In this document: positions 10,628 to 23,700 of the stretch, in pieces
Layout: each line of letters begins with the position of its first letter
How positions within the stretch are numbered: position 1 is the stretch's first letter
Assembly (NCBI GenBank): GCA_022495995.1
Contig: JAFEMH010000161.1
Location: forward strand, 496,001 to 560,000
Reading direction: 5' to 3'
Source: Adenophora triphylla var. japonica
Taxonomy: Eukaryota > Streptophyta > Magnoliopsida > Asterales > Campanulaceae
Length of the DNA stretch: 64,000 nucleotides
Position numbers and translations under genes: made by a program
Notes under the pieces: generated by a model
What the model saw: only the letters and a program-made list of their open reading frames with translations
Databases searched by the model: none
What the model was told of the DNA's origin: nothing

Positions 10628-12145
10628 ATTAACATACGTACTATCGAAACAACAAATGTAACCTGCGTACTATTGATTTATTAGCAAAATTAGCCAAAAT
10701 CGTTAAAAATGTTGATGGTCATTAAAGGGCGTTTGTAACTTAACGAATATTACTATCAGAATTTTCAAATTGCCCCCATAACCAAACATATTATTATTTC
10801 ACTTAACGTTGTCGCAATGGCCACCCAATCTTCTTCTTCTCCTCTCGCCCCTTCTCTTCTTCCCTTATATTCTTTATCGCTCTATAATGTCATCAGATCT
10901 GACAAAATACACACACAGATTCAAATTACCCACTGTCTTTAATTCTAAAAAACCTAAATCTCTCCTCTTCGGCCATCTTACCAAACTCCCATCACGCTCT
11001 CTGGTCATCTTTTCAAACACAGCCGCACTATCTAGATCTGACACAGTTTCGGCCTCCCCCTTCTGCCATCTATTTGCAATACTTTTCCATCAAATCACCT
11101 CACAATCAAAATCGCAAAGTTAGCCTTCGCTAACATCACAACATTTTGTTCAAACCACCTTAGATCCTAGAGTTTTGGCGCCGTTACTCGATCTTCGGCC
11201 GCATTTTTGGTCCTTACTCGATCGCCCAATTTGAGGGAGTTTCAACGTATTAGTTTTTTTTGTTTTTTATTTAGAAATCAAAATTGTAGGTTTTAGATTT
11301 TTGATTGATAAATCAATATTGTGTCATACTCCCTCCGTCCCACCCGAATTTGGACAAAGTTACTTTACACGGAGATTAAGAAATAACAATAAGATAATAA
11401 AAATGTGTGATAGAAAATGAAGAGAGAGAATGAGTGGAGTTAATAGTGGTTGGTTGAATAAATTGTATGGTGGAGAATGAGTGGAGTTAATGAGTAAGTG
11501 GGGTATGCCCATTTTTTTATTATTATAAACTTTCCTTTTTGGGTTGTCCAAATTCGGATGGGACGCCTAAAAAGAAAATTTGTCCAAATTCGGGTGGGAC
11601 GGAGGGAGTATGTGTTTTGAATTGTAGCCTTTAGATCAAATTTGGTATCCAATTTAAAGAAGAGGACAGAAAAGGAAAAGAAAAGGAAAAGGAAATTGTT
11701 TGAGAATCAATCGGGAGAAAAGGTGATGGTTTTCAAATCTGATCAGGAGAAGGAGATTTCTTTTGATTAATTATGTCTTTGAAAAGGAGAAAGAGATTTT
11801 ATTAGGGAGGCAGCGACAATGTTGTGTGACTGGGCTGGCCGGTGGTTAAATGGTGATGGTGGTGGTGGTTTGGTTTGGTTGGGTTTAAAGAAAAAAATAA
11901 GGAATTAAATGTGACTATATGTGTGCTATTTGATAAATAAGGATAAATAGGTCATTTTTAGTATTCAGTTAAGTGACTTAAAATTTGTTTAGTTATGGGG
12001 CAATTTGCAAATTTTGATATTAATATTTGTTTAAGTTACTAACGCCTTTTAACGGCCATCAACTTTTTTAATGATTTGGTTAGTTTTGCTAATAAATCAA
12101 TAGTACGTATGATACATTTGCTATTTTGATAGTACGTAGGTTAAT
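10628..12145. mobile_element. Long-TIR (Mutator-like) non-autonomous element
   Basis: About 180 bp at the left (10628 to about 10806) is inverted at the right (about 11966 to 12145): for example GCAAATTAGCC-type and TTGATTTATTAGC blocks appear on both sides in opposite sense. ATTTCAT at 10621-10627 and 12146-12152 is a 7-base match that may be the remains of a 9-bp Mutator duplication. The 1.5-kb interior has no transposase. It holds gene-like sequence starting at an ATG at 10817 (about 42 codons, Ser/Pro/Leu-rich) and a nested Stowaway at 11329-11608, so it may be a Pack-MULE. Confidence 0.7.
11329..11608. mobile_element. Stowaway-type MITE nested in the long-TIR element
   Basis: 280 bp, perfect CTCCCTCCGTCCCACC at the left and its inverse at the right, TA at 11327-11328 and 11609-11610. 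Arms pair through CGAATTTGGACAAA. Confidence 0.93.
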
Positions 12146-13155
12146 ATTTCATTTTTAACTTTTTCAAATATCTATAAAGGGAATACCGAAGAGCTTTTAG
12201 GACGGAAAGTCAAACTTATTTATGGATTCCTTTTTTCTTACTTTTATCTTTGACAAATTGCACATAACTTATTTCTTCTTTTAGTGATGTGTTTTTGTGG
12301 ACTTATAAAATTGATAAGTAATATTGTCTTCATTAAAAAATAAATGTTATTTTAGGACAAAATTTTGATTCATAATCGCTTATTGAGTGCAATAATATAG
12401 AAAAGAAAAAAACAATTGAATGGATAAATTTGGTTTTTTTATTCATTAAATTGTAATACTTAAATACGAAAAAAGAATTTATTATAGAAGAAAACTTATG
12501 AAAAGTCAGAAAATAAAATAACACTTACTTTAAAACACAAAAGTATTATTTATTTTTTCAAATTGGATGTTCACTTTTTGTTTGAGTGTGCGATACTATT
12601 TTTTATGTTTCAAAATAAATATGATAGTTTAAAGCCAATAATTAAGTTTTCAAAATTGACAAGCTTAATTAATAATAGTAAGAATTACCGGATTCATCAA
12701 TAAAGAGGAAGTAGACTACTCAAGAATTTCACATTGAATTTATGTCATAATTGAATGAGATGCTACAATCTCACCAAATCTGTTGCTTAACATATTTAGT
12801 ATTTTTAGGCAACTTTTCTTAAGAAAGGATAATATAGGGAGATCACCATATTTCATTTCATACGCTATTTTAATAAATGCGATATTTATTTTAAAATGAA
12901 ATAAAATGAAAAGTGAGACATTTTTGGGGGCAGGGGAGAATATTTTTTCCATTTTGAGAGCGGAAATAATTGAAAAATGTTTAGGTATATAAATGTAACA
13001 AAAAAAATTTAGGTATAAAATCCACACAACTTAATAATTGAATTACTTTTTATGCAATTTTCCTTATACTTTATTAAATATGAAAAGATCTCTAAACAAC
13101 ATCTATTTTGATCTAAACAACATCTATTTTGAACTAAGAAATTAGAAAATAAATA
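12146..13155. other. AT-rich intergenic, no gene seen
   Basis: About 1 kb without coding signal. A short tandem direct repeat containing CTAAACAACATCTATTTTGA lies at about 13093-13132. Nothing else is recognised. Confidence 0.6.
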
Positions 13156-13444
13156 TCCCTCCGCCCCGCTCGAAAGGGCAAAAATTTTCTTTATGGACAT
13201 CCCATTTGAAAGGGCACAACCCAAAAATGGAAATTTTTTTTATTATTTCTTTATTTGTGGGACCCACTTATCATACTATCACAATAAATATTTACTAACT
13301 ATTCCCTATCTCACTTTTTCTTTTCTACAACACCTTTTATTCACAATATTTATTTTTCTATACACTTTTTCAATTTTTTATATCACTTTTTTTTAATTCT
13401 CGTGCAAGACACAAACTTTATCCTTTCGAACGAGATGGAGGGAG
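13156..13444. mobile_element. Stowaway-like MITE upstream of the FHA gene
   Basis: About 289 bp with TCCCTCCGCCCCGCTCGAAAGG at the left, of which the first 12 bases match the Stowaway end, and an inverse ending GATGGAGGGAG at the right, flanked by TA. It lies about 270 bp before the start codon and may form part of the promoter region. Confidence 0.8.
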
Positions 13445-13713
13445 TACTCCGTATTCCCAAAGGAAAGTTCATTTAAGCAAGGCAAAAAAAAACAGTGAAA
13501 AAAAAAAAAAAAAAAAAACAACTCCGCAAATGCATTAAAATCGAGAGAGAAAGAGGAAGGCGAATGACGTTAACCGCTTCATCCCCACTCTCCCCTCTCT
13601 ACTTAACTAGTACTACTACAAACCCCCTCGTGTAAAACCTTCTATTTCAAATTCTCCCCCAATCCAAATTCAAATTCACACAATCACATATCTCCGTTAG
13701 GGTTCAGGCGAAC

Positions 13714-15449
13714 ATGGCGAAAGTCCCTCCCGTCTCCTCCTCCTCGCCATGGATTCACGAAGATGACCTTTTGCTCAAGAATTCAATTGAGGTAATGATT
13801 AACACATCATATCTCTCTATCTCCTCTACAAATTCTAATTTCCTAATGCTTTTTCGCTATTCAATTTCGTTTATGCTTTCGCCAACTTGCGTTCAATGTC
13901 CCTCATTCATTTCGATTTTGATTTTGATTTTGATTTTGATTTTGATTTTGATTTTGATTTTGATTTTGATTTTGATTTTGAATGAATTCCTCAATTTCCT
14001 ACATTCTGATCGTTTAATTTGGATTGTTTATGCTTGATCAAATGCTGATGTTTAAAATCAACTATGTGATCAGATACGTTAACCTTACAAAATGTTGAGC
14101 CCCTTTGGAATTTCATGTTTTATGAGGAAAATTGGAATTTCGCATGATTTTTTAATTTGGTTGGGTTAGGTTAGATACAGATGTGTCTAGACTCTGCATC
14201 TTTATTCTTAAGTAGATTGAGGCTTGTATTTAGGTAATTAGATACACATGCAATTATTTAACTTTACTCCCTATGTCCTGAAATGAATGCCCATTTTTGT
14301 TCTTGATTGATCAAGAACCAAAATGGGCAGTCATTTCGGTACAGACCGACCGAGGGATTGTAAAAATAAGTCTGTATTAAAGTAATCTGTTAGACATGCA
14401 ATTATTAGACTTATTTTTTAAACTCCCCTTGTTGGTCTGTCCCGAAATGAATACATCTTCTTGATCAATAACAAAAAAGGGGAATCGGGGCGTAGGTAGT
14501 GTCTTTTATCCGAGTAAAATAGTATTTATGGCATTGCTATATATTCACATGGAAATTTCCATGTCCCAATGTTTGTGTCTTTCGTATGGAAAGACAAATT
14601 GGTCATATTTTTAGTGCGATGAGGATTAGAGATAAATGAATTATGTGATAATTAATGCGATGAAGTACATGTAATTATGTAAAGCCTTATAGTAGATCAA
14701 ATTTTCTCATTCAATGGAGACAGAATGAGAAAATTTTATTAGTATGTATGTCTAAGAGAGATATACAACTGGCAATGAACAAATTAGCAAGACAGTAGAA
14801 GTTACCCAAACATGAGAGAAATTTGCATAAGATGGTGGTTTGGACTTATACAATGTAGACCGCTTAGTGCACCTGTTTGGAAGTGTCATGGTGTCAATAG
14901 CAACTAGGTTATAAGTAGGGGACAACCAAAACTATCAGACATCAGTGACTAGACAAGGATTTTGTGGAAGGGGGTCAAACTTTATAGCAGGGGTAAAAAG
15001 TTAAAAGATCAAATTTGACCTTAACTCAAACGTCACATATTGCAAGGAAAAGGTGTCAGTAATGAATTATTATTATTAATAGGAAAAAATGTATTTTGTT
15101 TTCCTCTTTCTAGATGGACTTCTTGTCCATCTTTCTGTAATTTACCTTTCTTTCTAATACAATTCCATTTCAAAAAAAAAATAAAATAAAGAAATTAATA
15201 GGAAAAAACATCACTTTTTCTCAGTTCAAGGGTAATAAATTGCCAATTACTATATCCTACAGGGGGCTAAGTCACCCCTTTAGCATGTGAACTGTGATCA
15301 TTTATGACGATGAGAGAAGCAGATTGCTGAGTAGAGTAGTGACTAGTTTGAGGTTCAAATGCTTCCTTCTTGGCCTATAAATTTTATTTCATTCCTCTTC
15401 TGATTCTGTTTGTGTATATGTGCATTAAATGTTGCATGATGGACCGCAG

Positions 15450-15480
<31 letters not shown>

Positions 15481-18400
15481 AAACTATGGCTCTCTAGTCT
15501 CTACTATTATGATATTCAAACTAATTTTTGTTTTTCAGTGACAAAAGGTTGGTGGAATATATAGACATGACCGTAACCCCTTCATGATATATTATGTCAC
15601 ATCGGGAAGATAATAGATAATGCTATGAATTACTGCCAGTCCAGAATAGTTTCACTGATAATAAAGAGTTCCAAACATCTTGTTGGGTGCACGCATTCTG
15701 ATATATCATCTCTTAATTTCTTAATAGGCATTTTTATTTTTATTTATTTATTATTTATTCTCCTTTTGCAGGCCGGTGCTTCTCTTGAAGCACTTGCTAA
15801 AGGGGCGGTTAAATTTTCTCGCAGATTTACCTTCCGTGAACTGCGAGACCGGTGGCATTGTCTTCTTTATGATCCTGATGTTTCTGCTCAGGCTTCTCCC
15901 CGCATGGTTGAGCTTGAACTTTCTGGTTCAATCCCTCCGTCGAAATTCAGTAGATTGTACAATTCCAAGGGAAGTGAAAAGGTCCCTGAGAAGAGGAAAG
16001 GTGAAAGTATTCGCAGACAGTTTTATGCCATGCGAAAGAAAATAAGAAGGGAATTTTATTGCTCTCCTGATCTCGGTTTTCTTGACAAACCGGATCTTCC
16101 CAATTGCAATCAACATGGACATGATTTTCAGAAGCATGTTCCACTTAATAATGAGGATCAGCGTGGAGATTCTATGGTTAGTGATTGCTTAGCGAACAGT
16201 CTTGGACTTCAGGAAACAGACATTGAGATCCTGCGTCAGGCTTTTCCAGAAACAATAAAGGATATGTCTACTAAAAGTGGTGTTAATAATGCTGGAAACG
16301 GGTTTCGCACCGGATTCCATAACATAGCTGAAGATAATAATTCAAAAAGAAATGTGAGGAATGATAAGCTATATGGATTTTCTAAAGATGTTTCCCCCTA
16401 TATAAGAAATGGTACAGGCAATTCGTTGAAGATGAGGATGGAACCAAAAGATGGGACTCACACCTCTGATGGTGGTTCAAATGCATTTGGAAAGTGCCTT
16501 GGTCTTCCAGGGACAGGTCCATTGCAGACACCTGATGGTAAGCTTTTTGAAACTAACGAGTCACTGGCTAAACAAGTGTCAAACTATGATTCAGTGAATG
16601 ATAACAACCACGTTCTTTGTTCAGGATTTGGAGGAAAGCAGCATTTTAACTCCCCTGGTTCAGATGGCAGTGCTTCATTTCACATGATGGGATACTCATC
16701 TCCACTACCTAGGTTACCTCTCTGGAAGACAATGGAAGATGTCTCTGCACCAGATATGCCAGTAGACGAGAACAACAGAGAGGTACCTCAGGGGGCTGTA
16801 GAGACTTTAAGACTCCCTGATGATAGTGATTGCAGAAGAGAGACAATAGCAGGGTATGATGATATCCGTTCAACCTCAATATTGATAGAGAGGCCTGATG
16901 CCTCTGAATTTATTGATCCACATTCTGTATCAGAGGTTGAATTCACAGATCTTTCAGATGCACTATTAAATTTTTCAAACGAGGATGCGCTTCTATTCAT
17001 GGATGTAGATGGTAAAGACACTATGGATAAGTCTTGTTACGATAATCTTAATTCTCTTCTGTTGGATTCTCCTAAAGAAATTCTGGATAATGATTTATGT
17101 AAAGTTGAACACAAGATATCATTTGTTTCAAATGCTTCCCTTGCAGCTCTAGCTGGCCCATGTTCTGCAGAATCAGAACATATTGCTCCCTTTGTACAAG
17201 GTGATCAGCAAAGTGATCGTCGAGTAGAGGTTGATGTGCACTCAACTTCAGTTTTAAAGTCTGAACCCCTTCAGCTTACTGAAGGGAAAATTAACTGCGT
17301 CTTGAACACTGAAGACCCTGAAATTCCATGCAATGATGATATTTTCTTGCTTATTCATCCTGTTACCTCCTTTGCTTCATCTGCAAGACGGCCCATTACA
17401 ACAAATTCAAGTGACCCTATATCCTCCTCAGCTGATGAGAAGGATGGTGAACAGAGACTAAACTTGATGAAGAAAGGGAAAGATCCTGCATCAAGATTTA
17501 CCTGGTCTAAGATGGTGGGACCCAATCGATTATCTGAATCAGTTTCTGGCCGCCCGCTTGTTGGTTCTGCAGCCAAATCTAAATTGCCTGAAACTAAATC
17601 TGTGGTCGTTCGTTCGGCACTGCCTAATAAGTCAATTAGAGACCCTTATCAATCTAGATCTGTGCATGCAGCTCCAGGGACAACTGTGGCTGGGGTGCTG
17701 GAGGAAGATCGTACTAAAGTTGAACCGAGGGTATTTGATTTGATAGCACACTTCAGCATTTTCCTTGATTAGTTTATCTTTACTGTGGTCATGTAGAAAT
17801 CTATCTCTAATGCTTTCTGTTAATCAAAAATAGGCTGTAGGCACCCCAGCTATTTATAGTGAATGGCCATTACATGAAGCTGAGCCTGTCAAATTGACTA
17901 TTCCAGAATCAATTGCTAATCCTTCTACATCAGACCAGGATGAATGTGAGAGTGATGGCGACATACCTTATTATTCGGATGTTGAAGCTATGGTAAACTC
18001 AGTATATCTTGTTGGTTAGGTCAATTTTTCATCCTCATCTCCCGTCTTGTGACTTTTGATATATGTTGTCAGATACTTGACATGGACCTAGCGTATGATC
18101 AGGATTCATGTATTAGCAGGCAAGGTAATTATTTGACATCACATCTATCTCTTAGATCAGGATTTACTTCCCTTCGCAATTTTCTACAGCTCTTTCATTT
18201 TACTTTTAACTATAGCGAGTTATTTGTTATTAACAATTAACTAGAAATTTGGAATGAGAAATTGGAGTACAGATTTTAGTCATCCGGGCTTGCGCGCGCG
18301 CACACACACACACACACACCTCGAGTTAGTGATGGAAGCTGATAACTCATATTTTCCCTTTTGTTTGGCTCATATTAACTTCATGTTGATTTTATATTCT

Positions 18401-21400
18401 GTAATGTCCAGTCGCAAGGTATCAGCACGAGAACACTAAGAGGACAATCATTAGGTTAGAACAGACAGCACATTCTTCAATGCAAAGAGCCATGACATCC
18501 AAAGGAGCTTTCGCCATCTTGTATGGCCGCCATTTGAAGCATTACATCCAGAAAACCGAGGTACATTCCAAATTCTTGCCTTCTAATTATTTTTGTTACT
18601 AGGAACCTAAATGATATAAGGATCAGTTATTAATGAAGATAGGAAGTTAGGAGATGATGTTGGGTTGGGTTAAATGGTGAAGTGCATCAGAAGTGTTTTT
18701 TGTCAGACATATTTACGTCAAGTGGAAAGGAAATTCGTATAGAGATCTCTTAGGCCCATGCTACTTTATGGAAATGAATGTAGTGCAAGTAGTTTCTCTG
18801 TCATATACTCTACATAAAAGTCTATCTTGGTTATTACTCCCTCGGATTGACCAAGTTGACATAAATCATTGGCCTAAGTTCACTCGAATTGACCAATAAA
18901 AACTGAATGAAACTATTTGTCCGTAATAGAGGGAGTGATTCATACTTCAACCATCTATTTTAGCATCCCAGTTCAACTACTTTCAATTGATCTTCATCAT
19001 ATCTCTAGCATACAACAAACTTTTCAATCAACATCGAATAGCCCAAGTGTTTGATTGTGACTTTCTTTTTAAGATATCAATTTTATATCATCGTGACAAA
19101 CAAATGTATTCCAGAAAGACCCAAGATTTACTAAACAAAATCCATAGGTGAGAATTAAGAATATGAGAGTATTCTAATAAACCCACAAGTAGAAATAAAT
19201 TACATATTTTGGACATTTCTACAAACAGCTTATGTGTAAGTTAACGAGGGAATTAAATGAACACACAGAGGAAAATAAATGAGAAATATAGTATAATTTG
19301 GGCAGGTGAATTTCTATGTGCTACAACTATAATGCTTCAAATGTTCTGTCATGCTTTTCTTTTCAATTGTGATCGATCAGGAGCGCAGTTTACGATAGAT
19401 CGAAATTGTATGATTTTGTATGTGTTCCAATATTTGTCTGATTTCGGGTTTCGCCAATTTTTCCTTTTTCCCTGGTCGAAGCAATCATGAATGGTGCCTA
19501 TTCATGCAATTGAGAATTCACTTAAATGTGCTGTTCTTTCTTTCTAATACGTCTTGCTTGTGCAGTGGATCACATCATATTCGTTAGTTTAATTAGTGTT
19601 GCATAGAAAATACATCTACCATGATTTCTCGTTGGTGCTGGTAAAGTTTTATTTCCATCCATGTTAAGTTGAATACTTCCCGATCACTTATGTCATCATT
19701 CTTTTAGACGATAGTCATTCCGTGCCTGACAATTAAGATTAGCTAGTCCATCAGTTATTTGACATTTATTGACAATGATCATGCTTTATCAGCATTTATA
19801 TTTCTGTTTTGAGCTTTCAAAATGGCAGTGAGTTTCAATATATGCACAGTTTATTGGGTAGGGAATCTGTCACGTAGGATTTGAAAAAAAAAAGGCTCAG
19901 TTAGGTTGCACCTTCAGTTTTTATGGAGGAACTTAAACACCATCATCTTATATGGGGCTTGGTTTGAGTTTGGTATATTTTGATCCAGTCTGTAGCTTCC
20001 TTTTCTCTTATGCATGCTCTGTGCTGGTCTTGTTGTTCCTAACGTGACATTACAAATTACCTCTGCAGGTCACAATTGGAAGATCAACAGACTACAATGA
20101 TGTTGATATTGATTTGAGAAGGGAAGGCCGTGCGAACAAGATATCTAGACTGCAGGTGGGATTATTTGAAAGACTTTTTGGGCTTTACGAAAATTGTTCA
20201 GGAGACATTTTTTGTAGCTTGGACTCATCTATAATTGAAGACAGTTTTGCGATTAATTGACAAGATGGCTAGGCATAGAACTTAGAGCATTATAGAAGTA
20301 CTACTTAATGGAAGAAGATATATTATAACTTACCCTAAAAGAAGTATTTAATCTGGTTGTTGCACTTGAAAGTATTAAGAACATCAGAACAGACTTGTCC
20401 AAGGGCAGAGGCCAGTGTTCACAATTTTACAGTTTGCCTTGCTTTGCCTTATGGAAAGTTGAGAATACCGTAATATTTTTCTTTCTTATCTATTTTCTTT
20501 TCATGCTGTGTAGTTCATCCAATCTTTGAAAGGCTCGTGTCCATGTAAAGGTATACAGACCCAAGGCGCAGAAGAAAATATTAGTGCTCCAATTTATTTG
20601 TCCAAACTTTTAATTGAAAACTATGTTGGAATCACGTGATTGGTGAAACTGCAACCACATAGGATTTTTTTTGTCGTGTGCAACCAATCACATGCATTAC
20701 CATGTGGACTGGATGATTAAATTGGATAACAAACTTTGAACCCTAACTCTACTCAGGCACTATATATCATCAAAGTGTTTATTTTTCTTTCTTTTTTCGA
20801 GAGGTTGGTGCGGGGTGATTAACATTGATATGAATATTTTCTGTGGCATGTTAGTGTAAACTAATTGTTCGCTTAATATTCTTGATTACTGGCTCCTTTT
20901 TAGTTGAACACTATCATTCTCGACTCTGACACGTTTTATCAGTTGCGGTCTCCTGTTTATAAATATATATTTCTATAGAATGACGATTTTTCCTTATCTA
21001 ATCACATAAAGAATGTTCTTAGCTGGAGTTATCGAGTAAATAATTTATTTCTATAGAATGAAGATTTTTCCTTATCTAATCACATAAAGAATGTTCTTAC
21101 CTGGAGTTATCAAGCAAAGAAAGTTTATATGTAGTTGCAAGTTATTACCATAAGATTAGCCAAACATGCGGAGTATCTAGTGTCTAGTTTCGAGAGAGAA
21201 GGGGAAGCAAGAATCCATCCTGATCAGTTGATGATGGGAAAGTTTTCTTCTAGGAATTCATTTTATGCAGCATTTAGCATCATTTGATAATTATGTGCAT
21301 GTATGTCACTTATTCTCCCATCTTACGAATTCTAATGTACAAGAAATAGTTAGTAACCCAAACGCTTGAGACCCATATGCCGTATAGGAGTTAGCCTCCC

Positions 21401-22777
21401 GGAAGCTAATTGGAAAGGCACGGGCTAGGCAGGTGACAATCAAAGGAGAGCATCCTCAATCTCCTTGGCCGTATTAGCGTAGGAGTTATAGCAACTGAAT
21501 AGCAATTTTATATTTTATTCGATGCATAAATCATTTATTAGATTCTTGGTCATTTTATCAAAATAACTCATTCTTTGCTTATCTTATAATTTTATCTCGG
21601 CAGGCTACCATTAAGATGGAAGCAGATGGATCTTTTAGTCTGAAAAATCATGGGAAGAATCCTGTCTCTGTGAATGGCAAAGCCATTGCTTGTGGACAAG
21701 AGTTTTCTCTTAGTTCAGATAGTTTGATTGAGGTATCTAATGTCTATATTCAACTTTGATAAGCTGATAAGTTCTTCTTGTATAGATAATTTTGACACAT
21801 TTCATGTTCTGTTGATTATTTCATGCTATTGATTATTTCCAATTGCTTGCTTACTTCCGCCAAAGGAATTCCGAGATATTTGTCTTGTTGTTTTTCTAAC
21901 TTGAAAGCGCTTGGTTGAAATATCTATAGATAATGCTTTAAGAAACATTTTATGCAAGGATCAAGTTATAAGTCAATACAACAATAACAACAGAGCCTTA
22001 ATCCCAAAAATGATTTGGGACGGCCTAACGTGAATCGCCGTATTTATTTGTCAATGAAGAAAAGAGAAAACAATGAAAAAGAGATGTTAAAGAAATGAAA
22101 AAAAGTAAAAATAAATACATAATATATAAAAAAATTAAATTGTGAAAGCTAATAATATATTTAAAATAAGAAATAAGTGTGAAGAAGGGAAAAACATATG
22201 GAAAGATTAAAAATAAAAAATAATAAAAAATAAAATAAAAATCAGACCTCATCATACACATGAATTTTTCACTCCACTTTGCTCTAGCCCTTGCCCTCTC
22301 CCACTCCATATCTTCTTCAGTTCTTAGTAGACCCATAATGTTTTCAATCACTCTTATCCATCTTTTCTTAGGCTTTCCTCTACCCCTCACCATCTTATCA
22401 CGTCTCCACTCTTCAAGCCTCCCAACCATTGCATCACTTTGTCTCCGCCTCACATGACCAAACCACGATTTTGGAACCATTCCTCCCAAATGATTGCTCC
22501 TCCTTTCTGCTGCGGTAAAATTTAACTGGTAAATGTAAAAATCCTACTACAAAATTTAAATTGTTTGTGATGCATGTAATAAAATTTTCAATGACAGAAA
22601 ACGCATGTTTTACATGCGTTTTCAAGGAGTATAGGAGCTATCACAATTTTTATTCATTGTGCAAAACAGATGTTTTACATTATGTAGTTGGATTTTTACA
22701 TTTATTAGTGAAGTTTTATGCAGGAGCGCATTCCCATTCGTAACCCCTTGCGGTTCAGGATCCCCAAATCACCTTAA
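13714..22777 (+). CDS. FHA domain protein with microspherule (MCRS1) N-terminal domain, EMB1967-like
   Basis: Exons by GT-AG sites and frame: 13714-13791, 15772-17730, 17834-17992, 18073-18124, 18412-18560, 20069-20155, 21604-21732, and a tentative last exon 22724-22777; about 888 residues. The N-terminus (SPWIHEDDLLLKNSIE joined to AGASLEALAKGAVKFSRR, ELRDRWHCLLYDPDV) is the MCRS_N domain. The middle is long, acidic and low in complexity. SRQVARYQHENTKRTIIRLE leads into the FHA domain: GRSTDYNDVDIDL, KISRLQA and SVNGKAIACG. FHA domains bind phospho-threonine; here the usual SRxH has Gln, as in MCRS1 relatives. Arabidopsis EMB1967 and animal MCRS1 belong to this family; the latter is in nuclear INO80/NSL-type complexes. 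A nuclear role is inferred. If the donor at 21733 is skipped, the frame ends at 21759 with VSNVYIQL. The exon 8 reading (ERIPIRNPLRFR) matches the family only weakly. Confidence 0.88.
13912..13985 (+). repeat. (GATTTT)n microsatellite in intron 1
   Basis: About twelve uninterrupted copies of the hexamer GATTTT, shortly after the first exon of the FHA gene. The open frame across it (ILILIL) is an artefact of the repeat. Confidence 0.95.
14277..14360. mobile_element. Short Stowaway-like hairpin in intron 1
   Basis: An 84-bp nearly complete inverted repeat: GAAATGAATGCCCATTTTTG pairs with the later CAAAATGGGCAGTCATTTCGG. Ends are a degenerate CTCCCTATGTCC and GACCGAGGGA beside TA. A partial relative lies at about 14426-14495 with the same TGTCCCGAAATGAAT block; nearby sequence is also duplicated (CATGCAATTATT). 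Confidence 0.7.
15454..15482 (+). repeat. (GA)n microsatellite in intron 1
   Basis: About fourteen GA dinucleotides in a row, in the last part of the first intron of the FHA gene. Confidence 0.9.
18837..18935. mobile_element. Short Stowaway-like MITE in intron 5
   Basis: About 99 bp with CTCCCTCGGATTGACCAA at the left after TA and GTAATAGAGGGAG at the right; the inner arms GATTGACCAAGTT and its relative AATTGACCAATAA are partly inverted or repeated. The right flanking dinucleotide has mutated. Confidence 0.6.
20966..21122 (+). repeat. 78-bp tandem duplication in intron 6
   Basis: Two copies of a 78-bp unit containing TTTCTATAGAATGA and CACATAAAGAATGTTC; they differ at a handful of positions. 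The repeat lies between the two exons that code for the FHA core. Confidence 0.85.
21975..22500 (-). mobile_element. 5'-truncated RTE LINE in the last intron of the FHA gene
   Basis: On the minus strand WFGHVRRRQSDAMVGRLEEW, RGKPKKRWIRVIEN and EWERARARAKWSE are the C-terminal end of plant RTE reverse transcriptase. They are followed by an AT-rich tail and a TTG/TTA repeat (21979-21992 on the + strand). The preceding RT and endonuclease are absent. It is inserted antisense to the FHA gene, about 240 bp after exon 7. No clear target duplication was found by eye. Confidence 0.85.
22597..22623. repeat. Perfect hairpin, 12-bp stem
   Basis: GAAAACGCATGT and its exact inverse ACATGCGTTTTC are separated by three T. 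It lies about 100 bp before the tentative last exon of the FHA gene. Function unknown; it could be the remnant of a small MITE. Confidence 0.85.
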
Positions 22778-22848
22778 GTCAAACAAGAAAAAATATATCT
22801 GTAAGTAGGTAAGATTAATTGTGAAGCACTCGTTTACTCACATAATTA

Positions 22849-23102
22849 CTCCTCCGTCCCAATAGAAGAGGTGTGTATTTCTTTTTGGACCGTCCGACTG
22901 AAGATTAACATTTATATTCAAGGAAACATTTTTCTCCACAAATTGACTAGACTAACCTTCCTTTTCCCGACTAACTTGAATTCAAATGTTTTGAGAGGAA
23001 ATATAGAGAATTAGGATAATCTCGACCCATTTTCTAAATTTGCATGTTCAATCAATTGCAACCTATGATATAGAAGAGAATATTCCATTGGAACGGAGTT
23101 AG
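22849..23102. mobile_element. Stowaway-type MITE
   Basis: 254 bp, CTCCTCCGTCCCAATAGAAG at the left and its degenerate inverse (GAACGGAGTTAG) at the right, with TA at 22847-22848 and 23103-23104. It starts about 70 bp after the tentative stop of the FHA gene, within its likely 3' UTR or just beyond. Confidence 0.8.
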
Positions 23103-23429
23103 TATATAAGAATGAACATAATCAAACTGATAATAATTGCAACCTGGTCCATAAACTTATGTGATCTTCGAGGAGCTATATGAGATGTAAACCTCATCCA
23201 AGGTTTTCTAATTTTTGACACGACCCTCCTTTGGTTTTCGACAAAAATGATTTCCATCACTGCATATACCTCCAGCTGGTTTTCTATGAAAATGAAGTGC
23301 TGATTTACATCAATAGGACTTCTAGCTCACATCCACTTGTTTATTTCCCAACTTTGCTTGCTTAAAATTATCAAATGCTAACCCATGCCTAACGTGACTA
23401 GGGGAATTGTGGGTTGGGGGAGGGGAGGA

Positions 23430-23545
23430 AAGGAGTGGATATATACATACATATATATGCATACATATATATACATATACATGCATACATATATATATTT
23501 ATACATATACATACATATATATACATATATAGTTGGCTTTCATGA
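23430..23545. repeat. (TA/CATA)n low-complexity repeat
   Basis: Irregular run of TATA, CATACA and TGCATA units. A further TA run lies at 23675-23700, immediately before the next MITE. Confidence 0.9.
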
Positions 23546-23700
23546 TGCAAAGTTCTTTGGTTGATCTAGAAACCCTGATTTATCTATATGTGGACATGTA
23601 TGTCCAAAACATCTGATTATGTAATGTGACGTGTCCGCTGAATCATAATTTTCGCATACTATTTTCTCTCTCTCTATATATATACATGTATATATATATA

